A DNA stretch of 64,000 bases from Streptomyces sp. NBC_01439 (GCF_036227605.1 NZ_CP109487.1:3608001-3672000), one strand, 5' to 3'. Shown: positions 1 to 8,687, counted from the first letter of the stretch. Notes: generated by a model not told the origin, from the sequence alone. Made by a program: numbers and translations.

Positions 1-25
1 GCGCCCCCGGCGGAAGTGCCCGCAT
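1..25 (-). CDS. 5' end of an unidentified gene running off the left edge
   Basis: Only the first eight codons (reading MRALPPGA) lie in the window, so no function can be given. Support for a real start is an ATG on the minus strand preceded by a purine-rich GGGGAGGAGA about five bases upstream, a strong Shine-Dalgarno sequence. It lies downstream of rsrA on the same strand, separated by about 200 bases in which I see no convincing gene or promoter. It could be a chance ATG. Confidence 0.4.
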
Positions 26-225
26 GGCGCTCTCCTCCCCTGTGCCGTGCACACCGGCTGCTGAATCGAGCCAGCACCGAATGGGGAGAATAGGTGGGGC
101 CCGGAGCGAGGTGGGCCACATTTCGGCATTGGGCCATGCGGGCGCCCCCGGATTAGCACATTCGGGTGAATGAACTGCTCTTCCGGGGGCGGGTGTTCCG
201 TCGTCTAGCCGGTCACCGGCGCGGG

Positions 226-531
226 TCAGCCGGGAGCGGGATTGTCGGCGGTGACGTCATGGTCGGGCACCGCCTGACCGGACCTAATCAGTTCGATCCG
301 GCCCATCACCTTCGACCGCAGGTCGGTCGGCACGTCGTCCGACCCGCAGCAGCGCTTGACCAGCTTCTTCACGGCCTGTTCGAGGCCGTACTTCTCCAGG
401 CAGGGATTGCACTCGCCGAAATGCGTCTCGAACTTCGTGCAGTCACTGTCCGGCATCTCCTGATCGAGGAACTCGTACAGGTGATCCAGGACCTCAGAGC
501 ACTCTGTCTCGTGCGGCTCTCCGCAACTCAT
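226..531 (-). CDS. rsrA: Zinc-binding redox-sensing anti-sigma factor RsrA
   Basis: This 101-residue cytoplasmic anti-sigma factor sequesters SigR under reducing conditions and releases it when disulfides form (known for the family). The cysteine layout is textbook: C3, C11, the ZAS motif H37-x3-C41-x2-C44, then C61-C62. These are the positions described for the Streptomyces coelicolor protein. It overlaps the end of sigR by four bases (ATGA), so translation is coupled and the inhibitor is made with its target. No dedicated promoter is seen; it should be induced with sigR from the SigR promoter upstream of that gene. Length and residues are fully intact. Confidence 0.97.
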   Translation of the reverse strand: MSCGEPHETECSEVLDHLYEFLDQEMPDSDCTKFETHFGECNPCLEKYGLEQAVKKLVKRCCGSDDVPTDLRSKVMGRIELIRSGQAVPDHDVTADNPAPG

Positions 532-1337
532 GAGTCCGAGCCTTTCCGGTCGTTCGACTCTCCCGCGCCCGCGGGAACCAGCCCGCGCTCACGGGCATAG
601 TCCTCCAGCATTCCGCGGAGTTGACGGCGGCCACGGTGCAGTCGCGACATGACCGTACCGATGGGTGTACCCATGATGTCCGCGATCTCCTTGTACGCAA
701 AGCCCTCTACGTCGGCAAGGTAGACCGCGATGCGGAACTCCTCCGGAATGGCCTGCAGGGCTTCCTTCACGTCAGAATCCGGCAGGTGGTCGAGCGCCTG
801 CGACTCGGCGGAGCGCAGTCCGGTCGACATGTGCGACTCGGCGCGCGCCAGCTGCCAGTCCTCGATCTCCTCCGCTGCGCTGCGCTGGGGCTCGCGCTGC
901 TTCTTGCGGTAGGAGTTGATGAAGGTGTTCGTCAGGATGCGGTAGAGCCACGCCTTCAGGTTGGTGCCCTCGCGGAACTGGTGGAAGGACGCGTACGCCT
1001 TCGCGTACGTCTCCTGGACCAGGTCCTCGGCGTCGGCCGGATTGCGCGTCATGCGCAGCGCGGCCGAGTACATCTGGTCGAGGTAGCCGAGGGCGTCCCG
1101 TTCGAAGCGCGCATTGCGCTCCAGGGTCGTCTCCTCCGCGTGGCCTTCGTCGGTCCCAGCGACAGGACCCACCTCCTCCGACAGCGTGGCGGCTCCGAAA
1201 GCGGATCCGCTCGAATCGGAGAATAGTCGACCTTCCCGGCCCTCCGCCGCCCGAAGCGAGCCGCGCTTGGGTGCCGGCAGCACCGTCCAGTCCAGGTCAG
1301 CGGCCTGCCGACGGTTCTGGCTGATGACCTGGGTCAT
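528..1337 (-). CDS. sigR: ECF sigma factor SigR (long, sigma-R-prime frame)
   Basis: Group IV sigma factor for the thiol-oxidative stress regulon. Sigma region 2 spans about residues 78-150 ([18 protein letters not shown], then [19 protein letters not shown]) and region 4 about 188-245 (helix-turn-helix around [22 protein letters not shown]). The frame opens at an ATG with a strong GGAGGAGAGGGA ribosome site. Codon 56 is a GTG (bases 1170-1172) directly after a second GGAGGAG run. In S. coelicolor an unstable longer isoform carries a 55-residue extension; here 55 codons precede that GTG exactly. So 528-1172 probably encodes stable SigR and 528-1337 the unstable form. It is followed by overlapping rsrA and preceded by an autoregulatory-type promoter. 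Confidence 0.96.
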   Translation of the reverse strand: MTQVISQNRRQAADLDWTVLPAPKRGSLRAAEGREGRLFSDSSGSAFGAATLSEEVGPVAGTDEGHAEETTLERNARFERDALGYLDQMYSAALRMTRNPADAEDLVQETYAKAYASFHQFREGTNLKAWLYRILTNTFINSYRKKQREPQRSAAEEIEDWQLARAESHMSTGLRSAESQALDHLPDSDVKEALQAIPEEFRIAVYLADVEGFAYKEIADIMGTPIGTVMSRLHRGRRQLRGMLEDYARERGLVPAGAGESNDRKGSDS

Positions 1338-1385
1338 GCGCTCCCTCTCCTCCGACGAGTTCCCCTACGTTCCGACATCCGAGAC

Positions 1386-1411
1386 AACAGAAGGGGCGGG
1401 CGGCGCATTCC
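1386..1411 (-). promoter_or_regulatory. SigR-dependent autoregulatory promoter of sigR (p2 type)
   Basis: On the minus strand the bases read GGAAT (1411-1407), exactly 18 bases, then GTT (1388-1386). This is a perfect match to the published SigR consensus GGAAT-N18-GTT. It ends about 48 bases before the long sigR start, so its transcript would include the 55-codon extension and make the unstable isoform. Confidence 0.88.
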
Positions 1412-1479
1412 CGGGCGCCGGAAGGCTTTTCGGCTTTTCGGCTTTCCGGCTTTCCCCGGGACGCGGCCGGCGGGCGGCC

Positions 1480-2130
1480 TCAGACGGAGAGCCGCGCGAG
1501 CCACTCCCCCACCGCTTCGGTGATCGTCAGGAGCGCTTCCTCCTGGGTGGTGTCCGCCTTCTTCGGCACCGCGAAGCCGTGATCGGCGTACGCCACCTCC
1601 ACGAGCTCGTACGGGTCCTGCGCGCTCGGTGGCGGGAACTCCTCGGGCCGCCCGAAGGGGTCCCGGCCGCCCTGGACCACGAGGGCGGGCCGGCCGGCCC
1701 CGGTGAGCTCGTCGGCGCGGGACTTCTCCGGCCGGCCCGGCGGGTGCAGCGGGAAGGCCAGTGCCAGTACCCCGGCTGCTCCCAGCTCGGCGGCGGTCCG
1801 GCAGGCCACCCGGGCCCCGGCGCTGCGCCCGCCCGCGACGACCGGCAGCCTGGGCTCCGTGAGCGCCGGCCACAGCCCGCGCCAGCCCTCGTCCAGCACC
1901 TTGGGCGCGGCGGCGACCTTCTTCCCGGCGACCCGCCAGGGTTGTTCGACCAGGGCCACCGTGATTCCGCGGGCGGGCAGGGCGGCGGCCAGTGCCCGGA
2001 GGTCCCGGGCCTCGATGCCGCCGCCGGCGCCGTGGCTCACGGCGAGCACGAGCCTCGGCTCCGGCGCCGGGTGCCAGGTGATGCGGGCCTCGCCCGCCGT
2101 GGTGTCGACGCTCTCGGTACGCGTGGTCAT
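1480..2130 (-). CDS. Alpha/beta hydrolase of the KANL3/Tex30 (dienelactone-hydrolase-like) group
   Basis: A 216-residue cytoplasmic hydrolase with unknown substrate. Visible features are the early SHGAGGG oxyanion-type loop, the nucleophile elbow GGRSAGARV (G-x-S-x-G) near the middle, an acidic stretch VVQGGRDPFG about two thirds along, and a late YADHGFAVP supplying the histidine, so the triad order Ser-Asp-His is complete. I chose the second ATG because AGGA lies eight bases upstream of it; an ATG nine bases earlier is possible. It follows the SRAP gene by 19 bases on the same strand and is probably co-transcribed. Small dienelactone hydrolases are the main alternative. Confidence 0.82.
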   Translation of the reverse strand: MTTRTESVDTTAGEARITWHPAPEPRLVLAVSHGAGGGIEARDLRALAAALPARGITVALVEQPWRVAGKKVAAAPKVLDEGWRGLWPALTEPRLPVVAGGRSAGARVACRTAAELGAAGVLALAFPLHPPGRPEKSRADELTGAGRPALVVQGGRDPFGRPEEFPPPSAQDPYELVEVAYADHGFAVPKKADTTQEEALLTITEAVGEWLARLSV

Positions 2131-2149
2131 GCGTCCCATCCTGCCCGGG

Positions 2150-2968
2150 TCAGAAGAGGGTGCCCTCCTCCGGCGCGGCCAGCTCCGTCAGCAGCTCCGG
2201 CCCGTTGTTGCGCACGTTGCTCACGGCGGTCGAGACCGGGTAGGCCCGCATCAGCCCGCCGGGCGGCGGGGCGAGCAGCTCCCTCAGCGAGCCCTCGGTG
2301 TCGGTGTTCGCCGGGTCCAGCCAGGCGTCCCAGCGGTCCGGGGTCAGCATCAGCGGCATCCGCGGGTGGATGTCGGCGAGCGAGCGCGGTCCCTCGGCGG
2401 GGGCCGCGCCCAGGGGGCCGGCCTCGGCCTCGGTGGTGATCACCGAGCAGGTGACCCACCAGGAGAGCGGGTGGTCGTCGGGCAGGGTCCGGTCGCGCCA
2501 GAACTCGTATATGCCGGCCATGGCGAAGACGGAGCCGTCGGAGGGGAGCACGAAGTAGGGCTGTTTGCGGGCCCGCTTCTTCTTGCCCTCCACCTCCAGC
2601 TGCCGCTCGTCGTGGGCGGTGACCCACTCGTAGTAGCCGTCGGCGGGGACGATGCAGCGGCGCTGCGCGAAGGGCCGGCGGAAGGAGGGCTTCTCGTGCA
2701 GGGTCTCGGACCGGGCGTTGATCATCCGCGCGGCGCCGTCGGGGTTCTGGGCCCAGGAGGGGACCAGCCCCCACTTCAGGACGCGCAGCTGGCGAACCGG
2801 ACGGGAGTGCGGGGCGTCTTTGAGGGGACGGTCGAGGACCACGTGGACCTCTTTCGTCGGCGCCACGTTGAAGTCGGGGGCCAGGGCCTCCTCCGGCTCC
2901 CACCTCTCGATGCCGAAGGCCTCCACGAGGTCCTCGGGCCTACGACTCGCCGCATACCGTCCGCACAT
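2150..2968 (-). CDS. SRAP (YedK/HMCES-type) abasic-site DNA-protein crosslinking protein
   Basis: SRAP proteins covalently trap abasic sites in single-stranded DNA through Cys2 (known for YedK/HMCES). The start is fixed by the invariant MCGRY: initiator methionine removal exposes Cys2 for the thiazolidine crosslink. Other family residues are present: the asparagine in FNVAPTKE, the glutamate in ADGYYEWV, the RCIVPADGY core, and the late histidine in DIHPRMPLML. A longer in-frame start 33 bases upstream would bury Cys2 and is rejected. At 272 residues it is near family size. It is divergent from the M50-like peptidase gene and upstream of the alpha/beta hydrolase. Confidence 0.92.
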   Translation of the reverse strand: MCGRYAASRRPEDLVEAFGIERWEPEEALAPDFNVAPTKEVHVVLDRPLKDAPHSRPVRQLRVLKWGLVPSWAQNPDGAARMINARSETLHEKPSFRRPFAQRRCIVPADGYYEWVTAHDERQLEVEGKKKRARKQPYFVLPSDGSVFAMAGIYEFWRDRTLPDDHPLSWWVTCSVITTEAEAGPLGAAPAEGPRSLADIHPRMPLMLTPDRWDAWLDPANTDTEGSLRELLAPPPGGLMRAYPVSTAVSNVRNNGPELLTELAAPEEGTLF

Positions 2969-3021
2969 GGCTGTCACACTGCCATGTCGCCCGCACCTCA
3001 CCGCAAGGAGTCCGCCACCTT

Positions 3022-3735
3022 ATGGACAGCAGCACGACCGCCGGTCTGTGGGACCGGCTCACGGGCATACAGGCCTCGCCCGACCTGTGGCTGGTGATCG
3101 TGACGGGGCTCGTCGCGGCGGCCGCGGTGGGGCCCCGCCCGCTGTGGCGGCTCTCGCGCAACGCCGTCACCATCGCGCACGAGGGCGGGCACGGGCTGTT
3201 GGCGCTGCTGACCGGGCGGCGGCTGAGCGGGATACGGCTGCACTCGGACACCAGCGGGGTCACCGTCAGCCGGGGCAAGCCGACCGGGCTGGGGATGATC
3301 CTGACCGCCGCGGGCGGGTACACGGCGCCCTCGCTGCTCGGGCTGGGCGGGGCGGCGTTGCTGTCCGCGCACCGGATCACGCTGCTGCTGTGGGTGGCCA
3401 CCGCCCTGCTGGTGGCGATGCTGGTGATGATCCGGAACGCGTACGGGGCACTGACGGTGGTACTGACCGGCGGAACCTTCCTGCTGGTGTCCTGGCTGGC
3501 CCCGGCCGGGGTCCAGGCCGGTTTCGCCTACTTGGTCGTTTGGTTCCTGCTGTTCGGCGGGGTCCGGCCGGTCTTCGAGCTGGGGGCCAAGCGCCGGGGC
3601 GGCGGGGCCCCCGATTCCGACGCCGACCAGCTCGGCCGGCTCACGCACCTGCACCCGGTGGTGTGGTTGCTCTTCTTCCACGTCGTCGCGCTGTGCTCGC
3701 TGATCGGCGGGGCCCGTTGGCTGCTCGCCCTGTGA
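3022..3735 (+). CDS. M50 (site-2-protease-like) integral membrane zinc peptidase
   Basis: A 237-residue membrane protein with about five to six hydrophobic segments. The zinc motif HEGGH (HExxH) sits at the end of the first part ([16 protein letters not shown]), typical of the M50B-like group where active-site residues lie inside the membrane. A second metal-ligand region may be the conserved glycine-rich stretch after residue 95. AAGGAG lies about ten bases before the ATG. It has no PDZ or CBS domain. The gene is divergent from SRAP and 64 bases upstream of aroA on the same strand. Substrate unknown; a role in regulated intramembrane proteolysis is only inference. Confidence 0.8.
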   Translation: MDSSTTAGLWDRLTGIQASPDLWLVIVTGLVAAAAVGPRPLWRLSRNAVTIAHEGGHGLLALLTGRRLSGIRLHSDTSGVTVSRGKPTGLGMILTAAGGYTAPSLLGLGGAALLSAHRITLLLWVATALLVAMLVMIRNAYGALTVVLTGGTFLLVSWLAPAGVQAGFAYLVVWFLLFGGVRPVFELGAKRRGGGAPDSDADQLGRLTHLHPVVWLLFFHVVALCSLIGGARWLLAL

Positions 3736-3799
3736 CCGCTCCCTGAGACGGGGCCGGGATCAAGATCTGGGGTCGGGGGAAGCCACTAAAGTGGTGGCC

Positions 3800-5173
3800 A
3801 TGACCGAGACCCCCGCGCTCCCCGCCCTCTGGCCCGCTCCGCTCGCCGACGGGACCGTCCACGCCACCGTCACGGTGCCGGGCTCCAAATCGGTCACCAA
3901 CCGGGCCCTCGTGCTCGCCGCGCTCGCCGCCGAGCCCGGCTGGGTGCGCCGTCCGCTGCGCTCGCGCGACTCGCAGCTGATGTCCGACGCGCTGCGTGCG
4001 CTGGGCGTCGGCATCGAGGAAACCGTCTCGTCCAGCTCCGCCAGTGACGGTGCGGGCGGCGAGGCCTGGCGGATCATCCCGGCGGCCCTGCACGGCCCGA
4101 CGACCGTGGACGTCGGCAACGCGGGCACGGTCATGCGCTTCCTGCCGCCCGTCGCCACCCTCGCCGACGGCGACATCCGCTTCGACGGCGACCCGCGCTC
4201 CTACGAGCGCCCGCTCGGCCAGGTCATCACCGCCCTGCGCGCGCTCGGCGCCCGGATCGACGACGACGGCCGGGGCGCGCTGCCCATGACCGTCCAGGGC
4301 GGCGGGGCCCTGGAGGGCGGCACCGTCGAGATCGACGCCAGTAACTCCTCGCAGTTCGTCTCCGCCCTGCTGCTGTCCGCCCCGCGGTTCAACCAGGGTG
4401 TCGAGGTCCGGCACGTGGGCGGCAAGCTGCCGTCGATGCCGCACATCCGGATGACCGTGGAGATGCTGCGCGCGGCGGGCGCCCAGGTCGACACCCCCGA
4501 GGCGGGCGGCGAGAAGGACGTCTGGCGGGTGGCCCCCGGGGCGCTGTTGGGCCGCGACATGGTCGTGGAACCTGACCTCTCCAACGCGCAGCCCTTCCTG
4601 GCCGCGGCCCTGATCACCGGCGGTACGGTGACCATCCCCGACTGGCCGCGCCGCACCACCCAGCCGGGCGACGCGCTGCGCCGGATCTTCACCGAGATGG
4701 GCGGCTCCTGCGAGCTGACCGACGCGGGCCTGGTGTTCACCGGCACCGGCAAGATCCACGGCATCGACGTGGACCTGAGCGAGGTCGGCGAGCTCACCCC
4801 GGGCATCGCGGCCGTGGCCGCCCTGGCCGACTCCGATTCGGTGCTGCGCGGCGTCGCGCACCTGCGGCTGCACGAGACGGACCGGCTGGCCGCGCTGACC
4901 AATGAGATCAACGCGCTCGGCGGCGATGTCACCGAGACCGCGGACGGCCTGTGCATCCGGCCGCGCCGGATGCACGGCGGCACCTTCCACACGTACGACG
5001 ACCACCGGATGGCCACCGCGGGTGCGGTGATCGGCCTGGCGGTCGAAGGCGTGCAGATCGAGAACGTGGCGACGACCGCGAAGACCCTGCCGGACTTCCC
5101 GAAGATGTGGACGGACATGCTCGCCGGGGACGCCGGTGGCTCCGGGGCACCCGGAGCGGGTGCGGGAGCGTAG
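3800..5173 (+). CDS. aroA: 3-phosphoshikimate 1-carboxyvinyltransferase (EPSP synthase)
   Basis: Catalyses transfer of enolpyruvate from PEP to shikimate-3-phosphate, the sixth step of the shikimate pathway, in the cytoplasm. Hallmarks in order: [16 protein letters not shown] at the N terminus, [12 protein letters not shown] (PEP-binding), [18 protein letters not shown], and the C-terminal [10 protein letters not shown]. At 457 residues it is somewhat longer than the usual 430, partly from a Gly/Ala tail. Two GTG codons precede the chosen ATG, and no clear Shine-Dalgarno sequence is visible. It is followed eight bases later by rsgA, so the two are probably one transcript. Confidence 0.96.
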   Translation: MTETPALPALWPAPLADGTVHATVTVPGSKSVTNRALVLAALAAEPGWVRRPLRSRDSQLMSDALRALGVGIEETVSSSSASDGAGGEAWRIIPAALHGPTTVDVGNAGTVMRFLPPVATLADGDIRFDGDPRSYERPLGQVITALRALGARIDDDGRGALPMTVQGGGALEGGTVEIDASNSSQFVSALLLSAPRFNQGVEVRHVGGKLPSMPHIRMTVEMLRAAGAQVDTPEAGGEKDVWRVAPGALLGRDMVVEPDLSNAQPFLAAALITGGTVTIPDWPRRTTQPGDALRRIFTEMGGSCELTDAGLVFTGTGKIHGIDVDLSEVGELTPGIAAVAALADSDSVLRGVAHLRLHETDRLAALTNEINALGGDVTETADGLCIRPRRMHGGTFHTYDDHRMATAGAVIGLAVEGVQIENVATTAKTLPDFPKMWTDMLAGDAGGSGAPGAGAGA

Positions 5174-5181
5174 GGCCCGTC

Positions 5182-6192
5182 ATGCGCAGGTACGGCAAGC
5201 ACACCGACGAGGACGACATCCGCCAGCGCCCGAACCCCAAGGGCAACCGGCCGCGGACGAGCATCCGGCCCAAGCACGAGGACGCGGCCGAGGGCTTCGT
5301 CCTCACGGTGGACCGCGGCCGGCTGACCTGTCTGGTCGAGGGCCGCTCGGTACACGCGATGAAGGCCCGCGAGCTGGGCCGCAAGGCGGCGGTGGTCGGC
5401 GACCGGGTCTGGATCGTCGGTGACCTGTCCGGCAAGAAGGACACGCTGGCCCGCATCGTGCGGATCGAGGAGCGCAAGTCCGTCCTGCGGCGCACCGCCG
5501 ACGACGACGACCCGTACGAGCGGGTGGTCGTCGCCAACGCGGACCAGCTGGCCATCGTCACGGCCCTGGCCGACCCGGAGCCGCGGCCCCGGATGATCGA
5601 CCGCTGCCTGGTGGCGGCGTACGACGCCGGGCTGGAACCGCTGCTGGTGCTCACCAAGTCCGACCTGACCTCCGCGGACAAGATCCTGGAGATCTACGCG
5701 ACGCTCGGCGTGAACTACGTGGTGACCAACCGGGAGGAGCTGGCCACGGGTGACGCGGCGGACCGGGTGCGCGAGCGGCTCGACGGCCGCATCACGGCCT
5801 TCGTCGGACACTCGGGCGTCGGCAAGACCACCCTGGTGAACTCGCTGGTCGCCGAGGGCCGCCAGCGAGCCACCGGGCACGTCAACGCGGTGACCGGCCG
5901 CGGTCGGCACACCACCACCTCGGCGCTCGCGCTGCCGCTGCCGAGCGGCGACGGCTGGGTCATCGACACCCCGGGCGTGCGCTCCTTCGGCCTGCACCAC
6001 GTGGACCCGTCCCGGGTGATCCTGGCCTTCCCGGACCTGGTGCCGGGCACCGAGGAGTGCCCGCGCGCGTGCAGCCACGACGAGCCGGACTGCGCGCTCG
6101 ACAAGTGGGTGGAGGACGGCCACGCGGACCCGGCGCGGCTGTATTCGCTGCGCCGGCTGCTGGAGACGCGCGAGCGGCGCGAGGGCGACTGA
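5182..6192 (+). CDS. rsgA: Small-ribosomal-subunit-dependent GTPase A
   Basis: A circularly permuted GTPase that assists late maturation of the 30S subunit. G motifs occur in permuted order: G4 as TKSD, then G1 (P-loop) GHSGVGKTTL, then G3 DTPGVRSF. The N-terminal OB-fold region includes VEGRSVHAMKAREL and VVGDRVWIV. The C-terminal zinc knuckle has C-P-R-A-C-S-H and a following cysteine before ALDKWVEDG. At 336 residues it is family-typical. The start is the ATG eight bases after the aroA stop. The pairing aroA-rsgA next to sigR is also found in mycobacteria. Confidence 0.95.
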   Translation: MRRYGKHTDEDDIRQRPNPKGNRPRTSIRPKHEDAAEGFVLTVDRGRLTCLVEGRSVHAMKARELGRKAAVVGDRVWIVGDLSGKKDTLARIVRIEERKSVLRRTADDDDPYERVVVANADQLAIVTALADPEPRPRMIDRCLVAAYDAGLEPLLVLTKSDLTSADKILEIYATLGVNYVVTNREELATGDAADRVRERLDGRITAFVGHSGVGKTTLVNSLVAEGRQRATGHVNAVTGRGRHTTTSALALPLPSGDGWVIDTPGVRSFGLHHVDPSRVILAFPDLVPGTEECPRACSHDEPDCALDKWVEDGHADPARLYSLRRLLETRERREGD

Positions 6193-6217
6193 CCGTCCGG
6201 CGAAGGTCCGGCCGCGT

Positions 6218-6250
6218 TTGTCGAGGGCCGTGTCTGGATAAATGCATAAT
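6218..6250 (+). promoter_or_regulatory. Possible promoter of the SMR exporter gene
   Basis: TTGTCG (6218-6223) could serve as a -35, and the AT-rich TGCATAAT (6243-6250) as an extended -10-like element. The 21-base gap to CATAAT is long, so this is a weak call. The main support is the local AT-rich patch in a very GC-rich chromosome. Confidence 0.35.
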
Positions 6251-6268
6251 CGCACCAAGTGACGCGAT

Positions 6269-6278
6269 GTCACGTGAC
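6269..6278. promoter_or_regulatory. Perfect palindrome GTCACGTGAC between promoter and start
   Basis: A perfect 10-base palindrome lies about 20 bases after the putative -10 and 17 bases before the exporter ATG. A direct repeat TGACGCG flanks it on both sides (6260-6266 and 6274-6280). The position suits a repressor operator; the convergent TetR gene is the nearest candidate regulator. This is inference only. Confidence 0.4.
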
Positions 6279-6295
6279 GCGGGGAGGCATTCGAC

Positions 6296-6619
6296 ATGGC
6301 GTGGCTGCTGGTCGTGGTCGCGGGACTCCTGGAAACCGGATTTGCGGTCTGCCTCAAGCTCTCCCACGGATTCACCCGGCTGTGGCCGACCATCGCCTTC
6401 GCCTGCTTCGCCCTCGGCAGCTTCGGGCTGCTGACCCTGGCGCTCAAGAAGCTGGACGTGGGACCGGCGTACGCGGTGTGGACGGGCATCGGCGCCGCCG
6501 GTACGGCGATCTACGGCATGGTCTTCCTCGGCGACCTGGTCTCCACCCTCAAACTCGTCTCGATCTCGCTGGTCATCCTGGGCGTCATCGGGCTCCAGTT
6601 GTCCGGGTCGGCGCACTGA
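6296..6619 (+). CDS. Small multidrug resistance family exporter, Gdx (SugE) subtype
   Basis: A 107-residue, four-helix membrane protein working as an antiparallel dimer. Residues used by guanidinium exporters are all present: G10, the proton/substrate glutamate E13, S42, Y59 and W62 in YAVWTGIGAAG, plus the GFTRLWP loop after helix 1. This points to export of guanidinium-type cations rather than broad drug efflux, although close SMR relatives can export quaternary amines. GGGGAGG lies about eight bases upstream. Its 3' end overlaps the convergent TetR gene by 35 bases. I found no guanidine riboswitch in the 100-base leader. Confidence 0.88.
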   Translation: MAWLLVVVAGLLETGFAVCLKLSHGFTRLWPTIAFACFALGSFGLLTLALKKLDVGPAYAVWTGIGAAGTAIYGMVFLGDLVSTLKLVSISLVILGVIGLQLSGSAH

Positions 6620-7127
6620 GCAGCCTGCGCAGCTCGCCCGACCCCGACTCCTCCCCCGGGGCGATCACGTAGGAGAGGGCGAGGCGCACGGCGAGTTCGC
6701 AGCGCTGCGGGCCCTCCCCCGGCGTCAGCGCGGCGGCCGCCCGGTCCCGGACGGCCCGGGCCAGCTCGCCGGGCCCGGGTGCCCGGCCGCCCGCCGCGGG
6801 CAGGCCCGCGTCCCAGGCACCGGTGAGCAGGGCCCGTACGAGGGGCTGCGCGCGGGCCGCCCGTACGGTCCACTCCGCGACGGCGGCGAGCCGCTCGGCG
6901 GCCTGGGCCGGAACGGACAGGGCCCGGTCGACCCCGTCGAGGTAGCGGTCGGCCTCGCGGCGGACCAGGGCGCGACCCAGGCCCGCCTTGCCGCCGAACT
7001 CGTTGTAGAGGGTCTGCCGGGACACTCCCGCCGCGGCGGCCACGTCGACCATGCGCACGTCCGGCCAGGGGCGCGCCGAGAGCGCCGCTCCCGCCGCCTC
7101 CAGCAAGGACTCCCGGGCTGCCGGCAT
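6585..7127 (-). CDS. TetR-family transcriptional regulator
   Basis: A 180-residue repressor-like protein. The N-terminal helix-turn-helix is clear: VRMVDVAAAAGVSRQTLYNEFGGKAGLG, followed by an all-helical ligand domain rich in Ala, Arg and Leu. The ATG has an excellent GGGGAGG site six bases upstream. The gene converges with the SMR exporter, and the coding regions overlap by 35 bases, so read-through or antisense effects are possible. The ligand is unknown. Regulation of the exporter through the nearby palindrome is plausible but not shown. Confidence 0.9.
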   Translation of the reverse strand: MPAARESLLEAAGAALSARPWPDVRMVDVAAAAGVSRQTLYNEFGGKAGLGRALVRREADRYLDGVDRALSVPAQAAERLAAVAEWTVRAARAQPLVRALLTGAWDAGLPAAGGRAPGPGELARAVRDRAAAALTPGEGPQRCELAVRLALSYVIAPGEESGSGELRRLLSAPTRTTGAR

Positions 7128-7252
7128 CCGCGCCTCCCCGTTCGGTTCCCTCCGGTCAGAGTTGACGGGCCGCCAGATCCTGTCAAGGGCGCGTCGGGGC
7201 CGTACCGTGGACAGCGTTGGTCGGGCTCCGGGAGTCTCGATACTGTTCGGGC

Positions 7253-8056
7253 ATGCCCGAGTATGACGATGACCTGCGCCTTGCCCTCGAACTCGCCGAC
7301 GCGGCGGACGCCGCCACGATGGAGCGCTTCCGCGCCCTCGACCTGCAGGTCGAGACGAAGCCGGACATGACCCCGGTGAGCGAGGCGGACAAGGCCGCCG
7401 AGGAGATCATCCGGGCCGGAATCACGGCCGCGCGGCCGGACGACGCCGTCCTCGGCGAGGAGTACGGGCTCGAGGGCAGCGGTCCGCGCCGCTGGGTGGT
7501 GGACCCGATCGACGGCACGAAGAACTACGTGCGCGGGGTCCCCGTCTGGGCGACCCTGATCTCCCTGATGGCCCAGGACCCCGACGGCGAGTTCCGCCCG
7601 GTGGTCGGCGTGGTGTCCGCACCGGCGCTGGGCCGCCGCTGGTGGGCGACCAGGGGCGGGGGCGCGTACGCGGGCGGCGCCCTCGGCGAGACCGGCGCCA
7701 TCGGCGTGTCGAAGGTGGGCGGGCTGGGCGACGCCTCGTTCGCGTACTCCTCCCTGAGCGGCTGGGAGGAGCAGGGCCGGCTGGCCGGGTTCCTGGACCT
7801 GACCCGGGCGTGCTGGCGGACCCGCGGCTACGGGGACTTCTGGCCGTACATGATGGTCGCGGAGGGCTCGCTGGACCTGTGCGCCGAACCCGAACTCAAC
7901 CTCTGGGACATGGCGGCCATCGCGGTCGTGGTCCAGGAGGCGGGCGGCCGCTTCACCAGCCTGGACGGCGTGGACGGGGTGCACGGCGGGAACGCAGCCG
8001 CCTCGAACGGACTGCTCCACGAGGAGATGCTGGACCTGCTGCGTCCGCGCGCCTGA
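7253..8056 (+). CDS. hisN: Inositol-monophosphatase-family enzyme, probable histidinol-phosphatase
   Basis: A 267-residue magnesium-dependent phosphatase. Family motifs: E-A-D-K-A-A-E-E early, GEEYG (metal ligand Glu), DPIDGTKNYVRG (the D-P-I/L-D-G-T signature) near residue 85, and the late WDMAAIAVVVQEAGG. Actinobacterial HisN proteins carry out the last phosphatase step of histidine synthesis, and the DGTKNYVRGVPVW context is typical of them; a generic inositol phosphatase cannot be excluded. The ATG is close to an AT-rich TACTGT, so the mRNA may have a very short leader. No his genes lie next to it. Confidence 0.85.
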   Translation: MPEYDDDLRLALELADAADAATMERFRALDLQVETKPDMTPVSEADKAAEEIIRAGITAARPDDAVLGEEYGLEGSGPRRWVVDPIDGTKNYVRGVPVWATLISLMAQDPDGEFRPVVGVVSAPALGRRWWATRGGGAYAGGALGETGAIGVSKVGGLGDASFAYSSLSGWEEQGRLAGFLDLTRACWRTRGYGDFWPYMMVAEGSLDLCAEPELNLWDMAAIAVVVQEAGGRFTSLDGVDGVHGGNAAASNGLLHEEMLDLLRPRA

Positions 8057-8225
8057 GCCCGCCGCGCGCTGTTCGCGCTCCGTCCCGCGCCTTCTTGTCG
8101 GCCCTGCGGGTCCGTGGGAATCTGATACTCCCCACGCTTGTGCGCTTGTGAACCGTTTCTCTTGAGGCGGCTCCGCAGTCGCACCCACCCAGGCGGGGGA
8201 CTCACCCCAGGAGGTGGCTCTCTTC

Positions 8226-8618
8226 ATGCTCGTCCGTGACGCCATGAGCACCGTGATCCTCACCCTCGGACCCGCACACACCCTCCGACAGGCAGCCTGC
8301 CTGATGTCCGGCCGGCGCGTCGGCGCGGCCGTCGTCCTCGACCCCGACCACAGCGGAATCGGCATCCTGACCGAGCGCGACATCCTCAACTCGATCGGCG
8401 CGGGGCACGACCCGGACCGGGAGTCCGTGGGAGCGCACACCACCAACAACGTCGTGTTCTGCACCCCGGAGGCCACCGTGCAGGAAGCCGCCGAGGCCAT
8501 GACCCACGGCGGTTTCCGGCACCTGATCGTGCTGGAGCACGGCGGACCCGTCGGCATCGTGTCCGTGCGCGACGTCATCCGTTGCTGGGTCCCGGCGCGA
8601 CGCACGGTCGCCGCGTGA
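8226..8618 (+). CDS. Two-CBS-domain protein
   Basis: A stand-alone 130-residue protein made of two CBS motifs: residues about 1-60 (VRDAMSTVILTLGPAHTL, then GILTERDILNSIG) and 70-128 (ENNVVF-type strand, HGGFRHLIVL, GIVSVRDVIR). Such tandem CBS modules bind adenine nucleotides and sense energy state; the partner here is unknown. AGGAGG at 8209-8214 fixes the start at the ATG eleven bases later rather than at an upstream GTG. It is convergent with katA and separated from it by a strong hairpin. Confidence 0.88.
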   Translation: MLVRDAMSTVILTLGPAHTLRQAACLMSGRRVGAAVVLDPDHSGIGILTERDILNSIGAGHDPDRESVGAHTTNNVVFCTPEATVQEAAEAMTHGGFRHLIVLEHGGPVGIVSVRDVIRCWVPARRTVAA

Positions 8619-8622
8619 AACG

Positions 8623-8664
8623 ACGCCGGGCCGCAGCCCTCCGAGGAGGGCTGCGGCCCGGCGT
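8623..8664. terminator. Bidirectional hairpin between CBS gene and katA
   Basis: A near-perfect 20-base-pair inverted repeat (core GCCGGGCCGCAGCCCTCC, then its complement after two bases) begins five bases after the CBS stop and ends 24 bases before the katA stop. It can serve both convergent genes. There is no long T tract, as usual in Streptomyces. Confidence 0.8.
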
Positions 8665-8687
8665 ACTGCTACGGCAAGCGCTCCGTG

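Noticed and set aside
1..150. Direct repeat GCGCCCCCGG at 1-10 and 142-151 as a mobile-element boundary
   Set aside because: Ten GC-only bases recur easily in this composition, and there is no transposase, inverted repeat or tRNA end nearby.
6193..6295. Guanidine riboswitch before the SMR exporter
   Set aside because: I could not find the tandem ACGR-loop hairpins of guanidine-II or the core motifs of guanidine-I or -III in this 100-base leader.
4201..6489. A 762-codon minus-strand frame across aroA and rsgA
   Set aside because: Antisense to two well-supported enzymes, with no recognisable domain.
8117..8142. A SigR-like promoter (GGAAT-N18-GTG) before the CBS gene
   Set aside because: The third base of the -10 triplet is G, not T. 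With three exact sites in the window, a mismatch 84 bases from the start is too weak to call.
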